Assembly (NCBI RefSeq): GCF_963678635.1
Contig: NC_087070.1
Span: forward strand, 55,282,617 to 55,346,616
Length of the DNA: 64,000 nt
Direction: 5' to 3'
From: Symsagittifera roscoffensis
Taxonomy: Eukaryota > Xenacoelomorpha > Acoela > Convolutidae
Shown: piece after piece, positions 41,271 to 52,140 of the stretch
Position numbering within the stretch: position 1 is the stretch's first letter
How the letters are laid out: every line of letters starts with the position of its first letter
Translations under genes and position numbers: made by a program
The notes under the pieces: model-generated
The model's input: the letters and a program-made list of their open reading frames with translations, nothing else
Databases searched by the model: none
Told to the model about the DNA's origin: nothing

Positions 41271-42205
41271 AAGAAATCGAAGCGTAGAACTACAAGAGTG
41301 ATTTCCCGAAAAAGTGTTTTAAAAACCAGTCACTCTTGCAAAGACTTTTTTGACAAAGTCCCAAATTTGGAAAGAATTAGTTCATCTTACACACAAAACG
41401 TATTTCCCATTACTTCTCTAGATGAAAACAGTATCGAGTTTAAGATTGACACGGACCGTTATCTTTATTTGGAAACGCGTGAGACCCACCTCAAATTAAA
41501 GCTTCAATTATTTAAAGGAAGGTTGTTTGATGCATTCAAAAAAAAACAGAACATAAACAAAAATCGCAGGATGACTCAGATGAAAAACCACAAGCTTAAT
41601 TATTTTTTTGTAATCACTGTACTACATTTTCTATTCTCCAATTGTGAAGTTGAGTTTAATAATACCATGGTTTACGAAACCAATGGATTATCTCCTCATG
41701 AAGCACAAATAACGAACGAATTGAACTCGTCTTCATTGACTAATAAAGGAATACTTGCTTGTCACAGATATACTTTTGAACAATTTCCGGAAGCACTTGA
41801 TATGTATCCGTTCACAAATAGAGCCAATTTCTCAGGAACAGGGATAATATTTTCACTTTATGGCAATCTTGTCGTTTATTATTTTACTTGTGAAAAACTA
41901 TTACCACCAAAAAGCAAAGTTCGATTTAAACTAATTCCAGCTAGACCTAATTTTTACTTGCTGTCTGATTATACAAGTATTTGTCTTAAGTATGTGATTC
42001 TTTACTGTTTAGTAGAAGCATTATGTAGCTGAACTTAATCATCAAAACTTGCAATGGAATCTGGAAAGGGAACCAGCTCATTACAATTACATGGAAGCTA
42101 TAGCAAGAAACTTTATCATTTTATCTTGTCAAAGCCAGTTTCTTCAGGAATTGCAATGAATACAAATTCAGCTGTTGCGGGATCTTTTCATAAAAATACT
42201 CCCTG
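41230..42205 (+). pseudogene. Polinton A: jelly-roll capsid protein (F54H12.2-like)
   Basis: The main frame (ORF 41073-42032, useful from about 41230) reads VLHFLFSNCEVEFNN (41620-41665), ACHRYTFEQFPEALDMYPF and GTGIIFSLYGNLVVYYF with KLIPARPNFYLLSDY. The frame then shifts, and from 42028 reads AELNHQNLQWNLEREPAHY and YMEAIARNF to a stop at 42158. A further shift gives MNTNSAVAGSFHKN. These landmarks match the widespread Polinton capsid family related to C. elegans F54H12.2. Whether this family is the major or minor capsid protein I cannot settle from sequence. A capsid followed by a protease is the usual order. Confidence 0.65.
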
Positions 42206-42224
42206 ATAAACTACATCAAACTAA

Positions 42225-42530
42225 CAAAATCTTCTTTTGCAATTAATAAGCCACAGCGATGATAGAGGAGAACACTGGATCATGATTGCTCTAATGGATA
42301 AAACTTACTACTTTGCTAAAATTTTAGATGGAAAAAGTTCAAGTTACTCCTTTCCAACAAAAAATTTTTGGCAAATGGTTCCTCGAAATCTACAAAAAAC
42401 CGATAATTTGCATGGATTTTACGTAATTTAATCAGCTTATTCTCTTCTTAAATTCTTCCAGAAGAACTTGAAAAATGTCCATGATGTGCATGTTTTGGAT
42501 TTCATCATTTACAAAATCATCGCAGCATTT
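42225..42530 (+). pseudogene. Polinton A: adenain-type cysteine protease, inactive
   Basis: The maturation protease of Polinton virions is related to adenovirus protease. GEHWIMIALMDKTYYFAKI (42265-42325) provides the catalytic His-Trp context. The region that should hold the catalytic Cys reads NLHGFYVI, so His replaces Cys. A TAA at 42429-42431 follows, yet the same frame continues as SAYSLLKFFQKNLKNVHDVH to about 42520. Loss of Cys and the stop make it inactive. The corresponding Cys-Gly is still present in copy B (VLCGFYDIY), which supports the alignment. Confidence 0.6.
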
Positions 42531-43400
42531 AACCTTTTATGTAGTATGAAGTACACGTAGAGAGGTGATGGAATATGACTGTTGTAGTCCCCCACTTGAA
42601 GGAATTAACGATAGAATAGATAAATTTACAAAAAATGTCACCATTTTCTAGTAAAACGTATAAACTTCTTAAAATTTTTACTCTTAGAAAGACAGAAAAA
42701 ATCCCATAAAAATTCCAGACACAAAAAATTATGATACTATATCTTTCTCATTGAAAACGTTTACCGGGGCAGAGAAACTGACGAATTGGATGATAACTTT
42801 TTGGAAATTTCAGAAACTTTAAAGAATTTTGAAAAAAATAGAGACAAAGTGATAAAAGAGAACTGAAATTAACCGTAGCAAAAAATGACAGGAAAATTAT
42901 TTATGTTGAAGTAAAATGAGAACTGAATCAAAACATCTGATCGGCAAATTGTAAAAATTTGGCCTATTTAAATTTTAGTTCCAATGAATTTTAGTTCCAT
43001 GAAAAATAAAAAAATTAATATATCAAGAAAGCAATTCATGCTTCATTAACTCTGTCGGGAAATGCTAATATGCATCTGTCATATGATTGTGGGAAACTTA
43101 TGTGAAAAAAGATAAAGTAAGTAATACAACTAATAAGTATAATGGAGCTGTCATCCTTGCTCAAGATAACCTGGGGAATAAAATATTAAGGGAGATATAA
43201 AAGTAATCAAATGCGAGGAGCTGTCAAGATGCCCCTGATATCCCAGGGAGCGGAATAATTAACCTGTCAAAGATAATCCCCTCTAGTCAATTTTCCCCAG
43301 ATAACCTGAGGAAGTTTAAATAAGATGAACATACTTTTTAAAAGATTTTTTTGAAAAAAAAATCATTCTGTGATGTATAACTTTCTGATCCCATTCTCTA
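42531..43400. other. no gene recognised
   Basis: AT-rich sequence with stops in all frames. Near 43140-43320 two related phrases (AGCTGTCATCCTTGCTCAAGATAACCTG; AGCTGTCAAGATGCCCCTGATATCCC) suggest an old small repeat. Nothing else is seen. Confidence 0.5.
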
Positions 43401-43404
43401 TATC

Positions 43405-43700
43405 GAATCTTAAATTTTGTCGAAACTTACCATCTGAAACTTACCATCCAAAAACATTTTTTTCCGTTTTTTCAAAAAAAGAATGTTTTTTCAAGATGAA
43501 AACATATTTGCAAGTAAAACTTAAAAATTTTCAAAAAGTTTTCTGAAACCTACCATCTGAAATTTACCATCCAAATTTACTTTCGATTTTTCGAGACATA
43601 AGTTTTTTTCAAGATAAAAATGTATTTGCGTGTAAAACTTCAAAAAATTAAAAAAAAAATTTCTGAAACTCACCATCTGAATTTTATCGTACCGAAGTTT
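43405..43700 (+). repeat. diverged tandem repeat, about 125-bp unit
   Basis: CTGAAACTTACCATCCAAA-like sequence recurs near 43434, 43556 and 43671, each followed by a TTTTTCAAGAT and GTAAAACTT block. Confidence 0.65.
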
Positions 43701-43727
43701 GGTTAGAAAATATATCGCTTCCATTTA

Positions 43728-43842
43728 GAAGTTAGCTAAGAAGGTAGCTAAGAAACGCAAGTATTGGCAAAATCCAGCTCCAAAAATTAGAAGTTAGCTA
43801 AGAAACGCAAGTATTGGCAAAATCCAGCTCCAAAAATTACGC
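43728..43842 (+). repeat. tandem duplication, about 56-bp unit
   Basis: AGAAGTTAGCTAAGAA... followed by ACGCAAGTATTGGCAAAATCC and AGCTCCAAAAATT occurs twice in a row with identical bases apart from a small GTAGCTAAGA insertion in the first unit, so it is a very recent event. A run of 14 C follows at 44001-44014. Confidence 0.85.
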
Positions 43843-44559
43843 GCGTCAAAAACTCTTCTGAAACTTACCAACTCACCATCTCAAACCTATGATAAAACCT
43901 TTAACCCATCTTAAAACATAGGAAATCTATGCTCTATCTTAATACAAAGGTGTGTAACCAGATGGTCTAATCCCTATTTTAAAACGTCCGGGTCACCCAA
44001 CCCCCCCCCCCCCCACTACTGCGCACTCGTCTACTACTAAAGTAGTAAAATTATCTAATTCGATTATAATTACTATCATTGTTCGGAGTTTTGAAGAAAT
44101 CGGATTTTTTATGCTTGGAGTGTTTTTCATTTTAGCCATCAAAATAATAAATTTTACCAAAAAAAACTAATTGCTTATCTAACGTTTAAGTTCTAAATTT
44201 CAACTGAGGCTTTAAGAAGTAAATTTAGCCGTGCTCTGGTCAAACATATGCGCGCTTCGAAAGTCTTTTTATTACGACGTTGAAATAGTAATGCCATGGT
44301 AACTTGAAAAATGGTCCGAATTGATATGAGGCAAGCTAATCGGCGTTTTTTCTGTACTACTTCAATTTTCTTTCTTGATGTTCGAGATTGTGCACTTTGT
44401 ATAGATTCTCAATGTTTTGTTCCCTCAATTATTCAATACCGATTAATGGGCTGTGGGAATAATCAGAACCTCTCGACAGTGGAATTTTGGTTAACTTCTG
44501 ACTTGTGTTTGACAAAAATCGTTTGAAACAGTAATCACAATCTAGACTCGTAAACGGCG

Positions 44560-45078
44560 AATCCGTACCTTGCAAATTTTCAATTATCTGTTTGTCAATA
44601 TTTTTCGCTTGAGCATCGGTTCAGCCAGCTAACAGATCAAGAGCATGTATCTTTAGTGGAATACGATTGTTGGTGGATTTTTTTTGAGTCGATCTTGGTC
44701 ATTGCATATTGCACCCACCAAATCCATGGTGGGTGCAATATGCAATGACCAAGATTAACTCAAAAATCTATAGTCTCAAAAATATATAAAACAAGATTGC
44801 TCATATGTAACGATCTATGAGCAGCCTTGCATTAAAAAATAGTTCGGACTCTAAAGTTTGCAGTATATCTTGGTCTTACAGCCCCCATATCCACTAATAC
44901 AGCATATTACAGCTTATTATAGCCACCATATCTAGTAATGACTGGTATTCGACTGAAAAAACATACACAGAATTTGATCTGCTGTTGATCTACTATTTGG
45001 TTGAATCGATGCTCAAGCGAAAGGCAACGACAAACAGATTGTTGAAAGACTGCGAAGTACGGATTCACCGCTTCTGAG
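44560..45078. repeat. large imperfect inverted repeat (fold-back), about 75-bp arms
   Basis: The left arm (about 44560-44635, GGCGAATCCGTACCTTGC... CGCTTGAGCATCGGTTCAGC) is the reverse complement, with mismatches, of the right arm (about 44998-45075, GGTTGAATCGATGCTCAAGCG... GTACGGATTCACCG). Similarity continues weakly inside both arms. No coding region lies between. It may be a fold-back transposon remnant or two opposed copies of one repeat. Confidence 0.7.
44683..44764. repeat. hairpin with perfect 27-bp arms and 6-base loop
   Basis: Arms 44694-44720 (CTTGGTCATTGCATATTGCA...) and 44727-44753 are exact reverse complements around AATCCA. Pairing extends outward with two mismatches to about 44683 and 44764 (TTTGAGT/ACTCAAA). 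It lies off-centre inside the larger inverted repeat. Confidence 0.95.
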
Positions 45079-45967
45079 TCAAGGTTTGCTTTTAGTGTTT
45101 TGACCGAGTCGGGTCAGATACATGGCAGAGTTTAACTGGAATTCTGCTTACGAATAGCGCTATAGTGGAACTCAAAGCTGAACTTAAATTCCAGTCGGTC
45201 GAACATCAAGTCAAAAATTTGAGTGGTTCAAACATCAAGTCAAAAGCAAACTCGAAAAAAAAGGGCATCTGACGAGAAATATAGCAAATGATAAACACTG
45301 CGGAAGATGTAGTTGCCTGTCGATTCTTAACAAGACTGCTCGTATCAGGGCGAAGCCCTGAATGTTCCGACTGCCTTTTAAGGTTTATGCAGCAGTAATA
45401 ACATTAAAAAATTAAATGTAATAAAACAAAATGAAAATTTTTTCTTCTAAAATTTGAAATTTTTTATGAAAATCATCCCCCCACACGCCATATAAAATAC
45501 CAAAATATAGATTTCGCTCCTTGTAACAAACCAATTATGGCAAATAAGCTTCTTTCAACCAATTTGGAACGATTTCTAAGACGGATTAACTCTCCGCTTA
45601 CGCGTTAATAGCGCGAAATATATCGCGCGTTAATTGTCCCAAATTCGCCAAAATGGCAATTTTTAAACCCCTATAACTTTACGAAAAATAATCACAGGTG
45701 AAATATCTTTTCAAGTTTGAGCTCATGACAACAATACTTTTCGAATGATATAAAAAAAATTCCGTCAAAAATGGCTAGTTAAAAAGTCGAAATTTGTCTG
45801 AAGAAAAAAATCTCACCCCGAGCACAAATATTCCGTTACTTTCGTATCGAAAGTCGGAACAATAAGTCCACCAGATAATCAAACAATTAATGCTAGCTTT
45901 CAGCAGAGATTTTTAGTTTTAGAAGACGACTACTCAGTTTCCTTTCGTAAGCAGTTTATTTGCAACA
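45079..45967. other. no gene recognised
   Basis: Stops in all frames. Two short dyads stand out: CAGGGCGAAGCCCTG at about 45347, and TTAATAGCGCGA...TCGCGCGTTAA at about 45605, the latter GC-rich in AT-rich surroundings. Confidence 0.5.
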
Positions 45968-46167
45968 NNNNNNNNNNNNNNNNNNNNNNNNNNNNNNNNN
46001 NNNNNNNNNNNNNNNNNNNNNNNNNNNNNNNNNNNNNNNNNNNNNNNNNNNNNNNNNNNNNNNNNNNNNNNNNNNNNNNNNNNNNNNNNNNNNNNNNNNN
46101 NNNNNNNNNNNNNNNNNNNNNNNNNNNNNNNNNNNNNNNNNNNNNNNNNNNNNNNNNNNNNNNNNNN
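45968..46167. other. assembly gap (200 N)
   Basis: A run of exactly 200 N, a placeholder of unknown true length. Frames drawn through it are meaningless. It lies just upstream of the Polinton B ATPase, so the N-terminal part of that gene could be in the gap. Confidence 0.99.
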
Positions 46168-46589
46168 ACAGAGTTTGTTTATAACGAGACAAACAGCGAA
46201 AAAAATCACGTAAGTTTTGTAACAGTGTAACTTTGCCAAGGTCTGAAGTAATTTTTTGATGTGCAAATGGTAGTGATTCTAGTTTTACTAGTTTCTGCTT
46301 TCTCAAACTTTCTTTCACTAAATTAGGTTGCGCAGAAACTTCAGTTTGGTTATTAATTTTATCAGGCCTGGTTGGTTACGTATTACCCAAGGAAATGAAA
46401 AATGTGATCGATACTTCGACAAGAGTTTTTTGATGGCAGTAGTGAAACCTTCAGGATCCCTGAAAACTGAGTTATTTTTGAAACTTTTGATGAAAATTTT
46501 TTTTTCCTAAACCTATAACCGTTTTATATCTTTACAAAGAGATGCAACCTGCATTCTCAGCAAAAGTGTCTTCTCGCAAAGTAAATGTG

Positions 46590-47010
46590 AAGTTCATGAA
46601 ATTCAACGGATTCGAATCTATCAGAAGTTTAGAAAATTTTCTTCTAGAAAATGTTCTTCAATTAAATTGATCCATGTGAACACATCTATTTTGACCTTGA
46701 ATATGACAAACTAGTGACAGCGGGTAGACTTACATATATAGATGTAATATGTTTTAAGCATAACTTGTTTCAACAAAATCGATGGTCGCGTACGATTGAT
46801 TTGAACACTTCACACATCATTCTGTTCAAATCAGCTTGTGCATTTCAGCAACTAGATCTTTTAGGAAGATAAATTTATGTTTGAAATTTTTTTGAGAATC
46901 TGTTACGAATTAGCTACGAGAGACATCTTCTAATCGACTTGAACCCTCGTACATCAGATTGTTTGAGATATTGTTCAAAAATTGCCTTAACAGTTTTTTT
47001 ACCTTAATCT
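46590..47010 (+). pseudogene. Polinton B: packaging ATPase (FtsK/A32-like), C-terminal half
   Basis: From about 46728 the frame reads YIDVICFKHNLFQQ, then SRTIDLNTSHIILFKSACAF and QQLDLLGR before a TAA at 46872. After damage, HLLIDLNPRTSDCLRYCSK is at 46924-46986. A HNLF...RTI.LN...I.LFK order is typical of Polinton packaging ATPases, and the final motif is shared with copy A at 39717. The Walker A region is not visible. Upstream pieces back to 46590 are uncertain. Confidence 0.55.
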
Positions 47011-47068
47011 AAATCAAAAACTACTCTAATCAAAAATAAAAACGCAAACTGTATCTGTACTGCGGAAT

Positions 47069-47341
47069 ATGGTACAACTGAAACCTGACCAGTTACGAAG
47101 ATTAATTAGAAAAACTTCAAATCGCGAGATCAAAACACTTATTTGCGAAAGTTTGCTCAATGTAGTCAATAGAAACGTACCCGTTAAAACCGCAAATAGT
47201 GAACAATTCGAGACCGCATACAATTATTTAATCACTCCAAAAACCATTTTTCTCAAAAAATGTGCAATTAAATTGAAGAAAGAAGGTTCTCATTTGGTGC
47301 GACAAATGTTTAATTTGAGTTACAAGTATCTCACAACCTAA
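47069..47341 (+). CDS. Polinton B: small conserved ORF after the ATPase (90 aa)
   Basis: This is an intact ORF starting at ATG 47069 and ending at TAA 47339-47341. It contains RLIRKTSNREIKTLICE, SLLNVVNRNVPV and, near the end, IFLKKCAIKLKKEGSHLV. Polintons often have a basic gene of about 90-130 residues in this position whose function is unknown. It is the only full-length frame left in copy B, although a 90-codon frame could survive by chance. Confidence 0.5.
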   Translation: MVQLKPDQLRRLIRKTSNREIKTLICESLLNVVNRNVPVKTANSEQFETAYNYLITPKTIFLKKCAIKLKKEGSHLVRQMFNLSYKYLTT

Positions 47342-47343
47342 TT

Positions 47344-47880
47344 ATGTTTGCTGAAGATTTCATTCTAATTTCGAAACACTTCTCCGTTAAAGAGAAACCA
47401 CGTGCTGCACGTGTTCTTCAAGATAAAGATATTAGACATAAAAACGCTCAACCATCCTACCTTAATCGGCTTAGACACCAATCAACTCCTCAAACTACAA
47501 CGAACAACATTTTTACGGAAAATGCTGAGCTTCTTCAAGAATCGCCTAATGTGCAAACAATAAAGAATACCGGTCGGACGTGCTAAATATGAAATATTAG
47601 AAGAGTAGAAGAGAAAAACGATAGACACACCGAACATATCTTAGGACAGTTACATGTTTTAGAAGATAAAAAGTTTAAATGAGCAAAATGCCTGCTTGAA
47701 ATCATAGCAAAATCAGAAAAATTAACCATGAACCGTGAAAATGAGGTGATATATATAGATAAAGTACCAACGGGACTTACAGCTGCAGTGTTTGTTTTTA
47801 CATCACACAACAAACAACAAATTACACAATCCTGCGTCAATAATCATTTTAACTGCTCTCAAATTAGAGTGGAAACCTAG
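47344..47880 (+). pseudogene. Polinton B: counterpart of the MDQFVLIP gene
   Basis: The ATG at 47344 lies two bases after the previous stop. The frame reads MFAEDFILISKHFSVKEK, with VLQDKDIRHKNAQ and LNRLRHQ, and stops at 47584-47586. The C-terminal domain seen in copy A is not recognisable; bases 47587-47880 hold only short pieces. Same position and N-terminal pattern as 40127 in copy A. Confidence 0.4.
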
Positions 47881-48189
47881 TAATAAACCGAAATGCCAAA
47901 CACGCGGTTTAGTCAGCGTCTTTTAACGCTCAAATAAAACGGAACCCGGACCCTCGAGTACCCGCCCATCATTGCCCGCTTGGCCGGAAAACTAGTGCAA
48001 ACCTTAAGAGAAGTAAAAAACAGCTAAAGTTTCAGAGACAATAGAAAAACCTGAAATCAAAAACTTTCAGAAAAAGAGTCAGAAGAAGGCTCCAATTCGT
48101 ACGGAACGCTCAATTACGATTCAGATTCTCTAACGTCAGAAAAGATGAAGGCGAAATCAAAACAATGAAAAAGTTATCATGATTGACAA

Positions 48190-49010
48190 AAAATTGTTGA
48201 AAACAAAAAATAGTGACAAATGTCCCGCATTATTTTGATAGTGTGAACAACTTGATAAAAGCAACCAAATTGTCGCAACAGAAAGTTAAACAATTCGTTT
48301 ACACTGAATCTGCATACACAAAATAACAAACTATCATCCAAAAAACACCCCAACTCAAGGTCATAGTTTACGATATCGACGAAATCTGGTCATTAGATCT
48401 GATCTATGTTGTTAAACTTGCCAAATACAACCAGGATGTTAAGTATCTGCTTTTTGCAGTTGATTGCATTACCAGCTATCTCAGATTGCAACCCTTGAAA
48501 TCAAAGTATGCTACTACACCAGCAGAAGCGTTCAAACTAATGGAAATGACAAAAGAACCGAAAAAATGAGTGGACAAGGGCACAGAGTTGAAAGGGTCGT
48601 TCGAAGCATTATGTAAAAAGAAAGGCATAAAAAGTTTAAGACAGAACGCGAAAAAAAGTCCACTTTTAATGAGAAAATATCCGTTTTAAAATTTATAAAA
48701 ATTGTGTGACAAACCATGCACCAAACAAAGCAATTGGAAGGATGTTGCTCGATTGATTTCATTAAGAGCAGAACAGTCATTGAAATTAGTTTGACGTCCA
48801 AAACTTTATGTTGTTGATCAAATTAGACCCGGCAAAGTAGACTGTTCGCAAAGAATACAAACAATCGTTCACCGATGAAGTGTTCAAAGTTTTTGACATA
48901 CCACCAAGAAATCCTCCAATCCACAATTTGATCGGTAGTAACAGAGAACCGATTCAGGAAAACTTTTAGGAATCTGAAATGACTCACGTTCTGGAGAAGG
49001 AGATTTTATA
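48190..49010 (+). pseudogene. Polinton B: retroviral-type (rve) integrase, decayed
   Basis: The integrase would insert Polinton DNA into the genome. Key segments in order are VYDIDEIWSLDLIYV (first Asp at 48396), YLLFAVDCITSYLR, PLKSKYATTPAEAF, then VDKGTELKGSF (second Asp at 48572). Glu is likely at 48671 in a shifted frame (NEKI), about 33 codons on. C-terminal phrases EYKQSFTDEVFKVFD and IHNLIGSNREPIQENF lie at 48850-48970. The Trp expected before VDKGTE is a TGA stop (48566-48568), and at least two frameshifts occur. The order and DDE layout are characteristic of Polinton integrases. Confidence 0.75.
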
Positions 49011-49019
49011 AACAATCAA

Positions 49020-49960
49020 GACTGAGGGCACTTTCCAGCTTTTTCACCCATAATGTTACCATTTCCTTCACAATTTCCCTAGTTTCAACTGTGAACGTTT
49101 TAAAAGACAGCACTCTCGCCAGCTTCATAAACCTCTCCTTTGAAGAAATAAAATTGCCAGGTGAATAGAGAGTAGCAGTTACAAAATTAACCTTCCCTAC
49201 TCAGATGAACAACGCAACTGACAACAAAATGGTGTACTACTACGTGAGTTATAGCAATCATGAAAACTGAGAAAGATAACGTCTTCATGCCTTACCTTGG
49301 AGAAACAGCAACACTTTTAAATTGAGAGTATACAAGCATTATTAAACAAACGCTGGATGAGGTTCAAAAAAAGACAGAATTAGAGAAAATGGATTACGTA
49401 ATAGATCCATTAATCAAACTAACCAACATCTTTCATTATGGCTGCATTATTGGGAAGGATAAACAATTTCAAGCCCGCAAATTCCTAGTCTACTTGGATT
49501 CAAAGGCGTAAGAGATGGAACTGGTTATCATATAGGTTACAAACAAGGAAGCTCGAAACATGGCTTTTTCACCACTCAGGACTAGCTAATTAGCCCTGGT
49601 TATCATATAGGTTCTGGAACTGGTTGTCACATAGGTTATAAACAAGGAAGCTCGAAACATAGAACATTCTCTACTCAAAATCTTATTGCTGTCTAGCTCA
49701 TTGATATATGCGCTGGTACTCAGCTTATGTTTATTCAACTGTACCTAATTCATTATCAAATAGAGGAAGACAAAAAAGCACCCTTTTTACGAGTCATCGG
49801 TACAAATCTTCGAGTGAAAAACGGTTACGCATGTACAATTGTACCGGATCACCAAAAAGTGTTTAATAATTTGGACTTTAAAAAACTTTTGGTCAACATT
49901 ATTTCTAACATTTATGAGAACTTGCGCACAAAAACTGGAAGAGTTGTTCTTTTTGCTTGA
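49020..49960 (+). pseudogene. Polinton B: virion-associated protein gene downstream of integrase
   Basis: Start region: NVTISFTISLVSTVNVLKD, then LASFINLSFEEIKLPGE and LTFPTQMNNAT (49045-49215). Pieces MPYLGETATLL (49290) and DPLIKLTNIFHYGC (49405) follow. The last part is the ORF 49727-49960, with HYQIEEDKKAPFLRVIG and FNNLDFKKLLVNII. This matches a gene common in Polintons, usually next to the capsid genes, whose product is thought to be part of the particle. A near-duplicate of about 70 bases (GGAACTGGTT...AACAAGGAAGCTCGAAACAT) at about 49516 and 49615 interrupts it. Confidence 0.5.
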
Positions 49961-49984
49961 GGGAAAAAAGCTTTTCGGACTGAA

Positions 49985-50275
49985 ATTTCAAACGTTTAGC
50001 AATTGATTGAAACGGATTCATATTACCACAAACAAGCAAACCTACCACAATTTCCGGGGCTTTACAGACAACTAGGAAGTGGCTTCGGTGCAGTAGCCTT
50101 GGGAGTATGAATAGTGCTACTTCCATTGGCTCGAAAATTTGTGATACCCGCAGCTAAAAAGATCGGAAAGGAAATTTTTCTTCAGGCAGCTCCAGAACTG
50201 ATAAAGTGCAACAAAAAAGTCCTGAGCAGGCACTCAAAAGCACCGTTAAAAAACTGTCAAAATGCAAGTAAGGGG
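49985..50275 (+). pseudogene. Polinton B: pVI-like small virion peptide
   Basis: Phrases in changing frames read LGSGFGAVALGV (about 50070-50105), ARKFVIPAAKKIGKEIF (about 50130-50180) and QAAPELIK. A Gly-rich start followed by an amphipathic basic helix is typical of the short minor virion protein of Polintons and adenoviruses (pVI/pX-like). Located just before the capsid gene, as in copy A. Confidence 0.5.
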
Positions 50276-51700
50276 AGGGAATAGATCTCAAAAAATTCAT
50301 TCAAAATTCATCCAACGACGATTATACGAAGAACGAGGCGCGTCATACTCAGAAAACGAACTGCACAGAGAAGTCGCTCCGGTTTTGTTTCAAGAATTCA
50401 AATCGAGTTTCAAATTAACCCTGAAAAAAGCAACTCACAGCTCGTTGAACTTATTTGAAAAACCGCCTTTACTTGTAGATTTTTGAAGTGCGTTCACCCA
50501 AAAAATTGACCTTCCTACTCTACTGAAGGTCCTGTGCCCTCGAATTGAAGTACTCGGCAACAGAAATAATTTTATCGGTATTCAATGTACTCGTTTGGAG
50601 ATAGTTGCACGAATTGTTCGATGCAATGCTTCGAACAGCTGCTACAGAGGCGGCAAACAGAGATACGTTTTGTTAACAGTCCTTTATCTTCATTATTTTC
50701 TGAGCTTACCTTGTCTCTGAATGCTGAGACAATATCAATTACCAACGCTAATTTTACCTGTAAAAGCTTCATTGTGACCGAGTTTTCTTTCTATACTCAT
50801 GCCAAGAAACTTGGTTGGCATGTCAAGGTTATTTTTCTGAAGAAAACCCATCAGCTTTTGACGGTAATGGAAGAATAGCTGAGGATGTTACCGAGCGTGA
50901 AGGTCTCATTGCGGCCTCGAACGAGCCGAAGCTATTTTGTAAAAATACTTGCGACTTCTTGTCGTGTGACAAGCACCTACCTAACGTTGTGACTATCAGA
51001 TTGTCACTTAGACGTTCTCCTAACAATTTTGTTGTAATATCTGAAGATACAGCTAAACGCATCCAAGTCCAAATAATCGAAATTTAATCTCTATGTCAGA
51101 AAGATGACAGTGACTGACTATGTACTCTCATCAATAGAAAAAACCTTGTTGAAGAACCCGCATAATTACAATTACATCGAAGTAGTAACCAAAAACGTTT
51201 CTCGCAACCGCAGGAGTAAAATACTGTCGACAAGAAGATGTTTTCTCAAAAGAACCTATTCGAAGAATCATAGTAGCAATGAACATAAATGAACCATATT
51301 TGAGTACTTATTTGAAAAATAATTTTCATCATCAAAATTTTGGGTTGAAAGTTATCATTGTGTAAGGAAACCGTTTGTTAATTGCCGGATCTCCCATCCA
51401 AAAAATATTAATTACAATGCGCTTGAAGCTCTTTATTTCGTTTTGAAGACTTGTCTTGGAATCAGTCTAGCTAATTAAGATAATCATTCGATTATGGCTT
51501 TTGATATCACGTCTGCTAAGAAGGCTTCACAAGATTTTTTTCATCCTGAATTAACCAATTGCACTATTTTGGTCTATCTCAATTTTGACACAAGTCTCGG
51601 TAATAACATCGAATTATTGAATATGGGAGAGCGTGCATCAATAGTTTATGTGCGTTCAGATAAAAACATTACCAGAAACACTCTTAAAAGCTAAGCTAGC
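50262..51700 (+). pseudogene. Polinton B: jelly-roll capsid protein (F54H12.2-like)
   Basis: The readable parts run in order: a 74-codon ORF at 50262-50486; PLSSLFSELTLSLNAETIS at 50680-50740; CQGYFSEENPSAFDGNGR and LPNVVTIRLSLRRSPNNF up to 51087; VLSSIEKTLLKNPHNYNY and PIRRIIVAMNI at 51120-51290; GLLIAGSPIQ-like near 51375; and MAFDITSAKK with ELTNCTILVYLNFDTSL at 51494-51694. Five or more frame changes separate them. LSSLFSELTLSLN corresponds to LHFLFSNCEVEFN in copy A, yet the two copies are very different overall, so they are separate Polinton lineages. Confidence 0.65.
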
Positions 51701-51729
51701 CTAACTTTTAAACCATTGTAATCTTTTGA

Positions 51730-52140
51730 AATGTCGCTTTAGAGGTTTTTTTCCGGCAAATTTTCCAGGCTTTTTAGCAGTGAAAAACGATAATACGTTC
51801 ATAATTATGAATGCTTCACCATCGGATCAACCTGGAATCCACTGGTTGCTCTTTTGCTCAAGCTGGAGCACAGATAGTCTTCGCAGATCCTCTAGGTGAA
51901 AGATTTTATGATTATATCCTCTTTTACAAAAATATGCGATGTACAATTCACGAGAGAAATCAACTACTGATGAAAAAACCAATACAATCAGTTGATCCAG
52001 TGTTATGCGGATTTTATGATATTTATGTTGCCCATGTTAAAATTACAAACAGACTTGCAATAGATTTTAAACCTAATGATCATGAATTCATAAGATTTGC
52101 TAAAAATGTTTTTGTGAGAACTACAAATTCATTTTTTTAA
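51730..52140 (+). pseudogene. Polinton B: adenain-type cysteine protease
   Basis: RGFFPANFPGFLAVKNDN then PSDQPGIHWLLF (51740-51850) give the catalytic His-Trp. One frame change inside 51850-51880 leads to IVFADPLGERFYDYIL and finally VDPVLCGFYDIY, with the Cys-Gly of the active site and the preceding Gln (QSVDP). The order H, D/P-L-G, Q, C fits adenovirus-type proteases. All catalytic positions survive, so a single frameshift is the main defect seen. The frame ends at TAA 52138-52140. Confidence 0.7.

Noticed and set aside
45934-46318. ORFs spanning the N run
   Set aside because: Open only because N codons are not read as stops.
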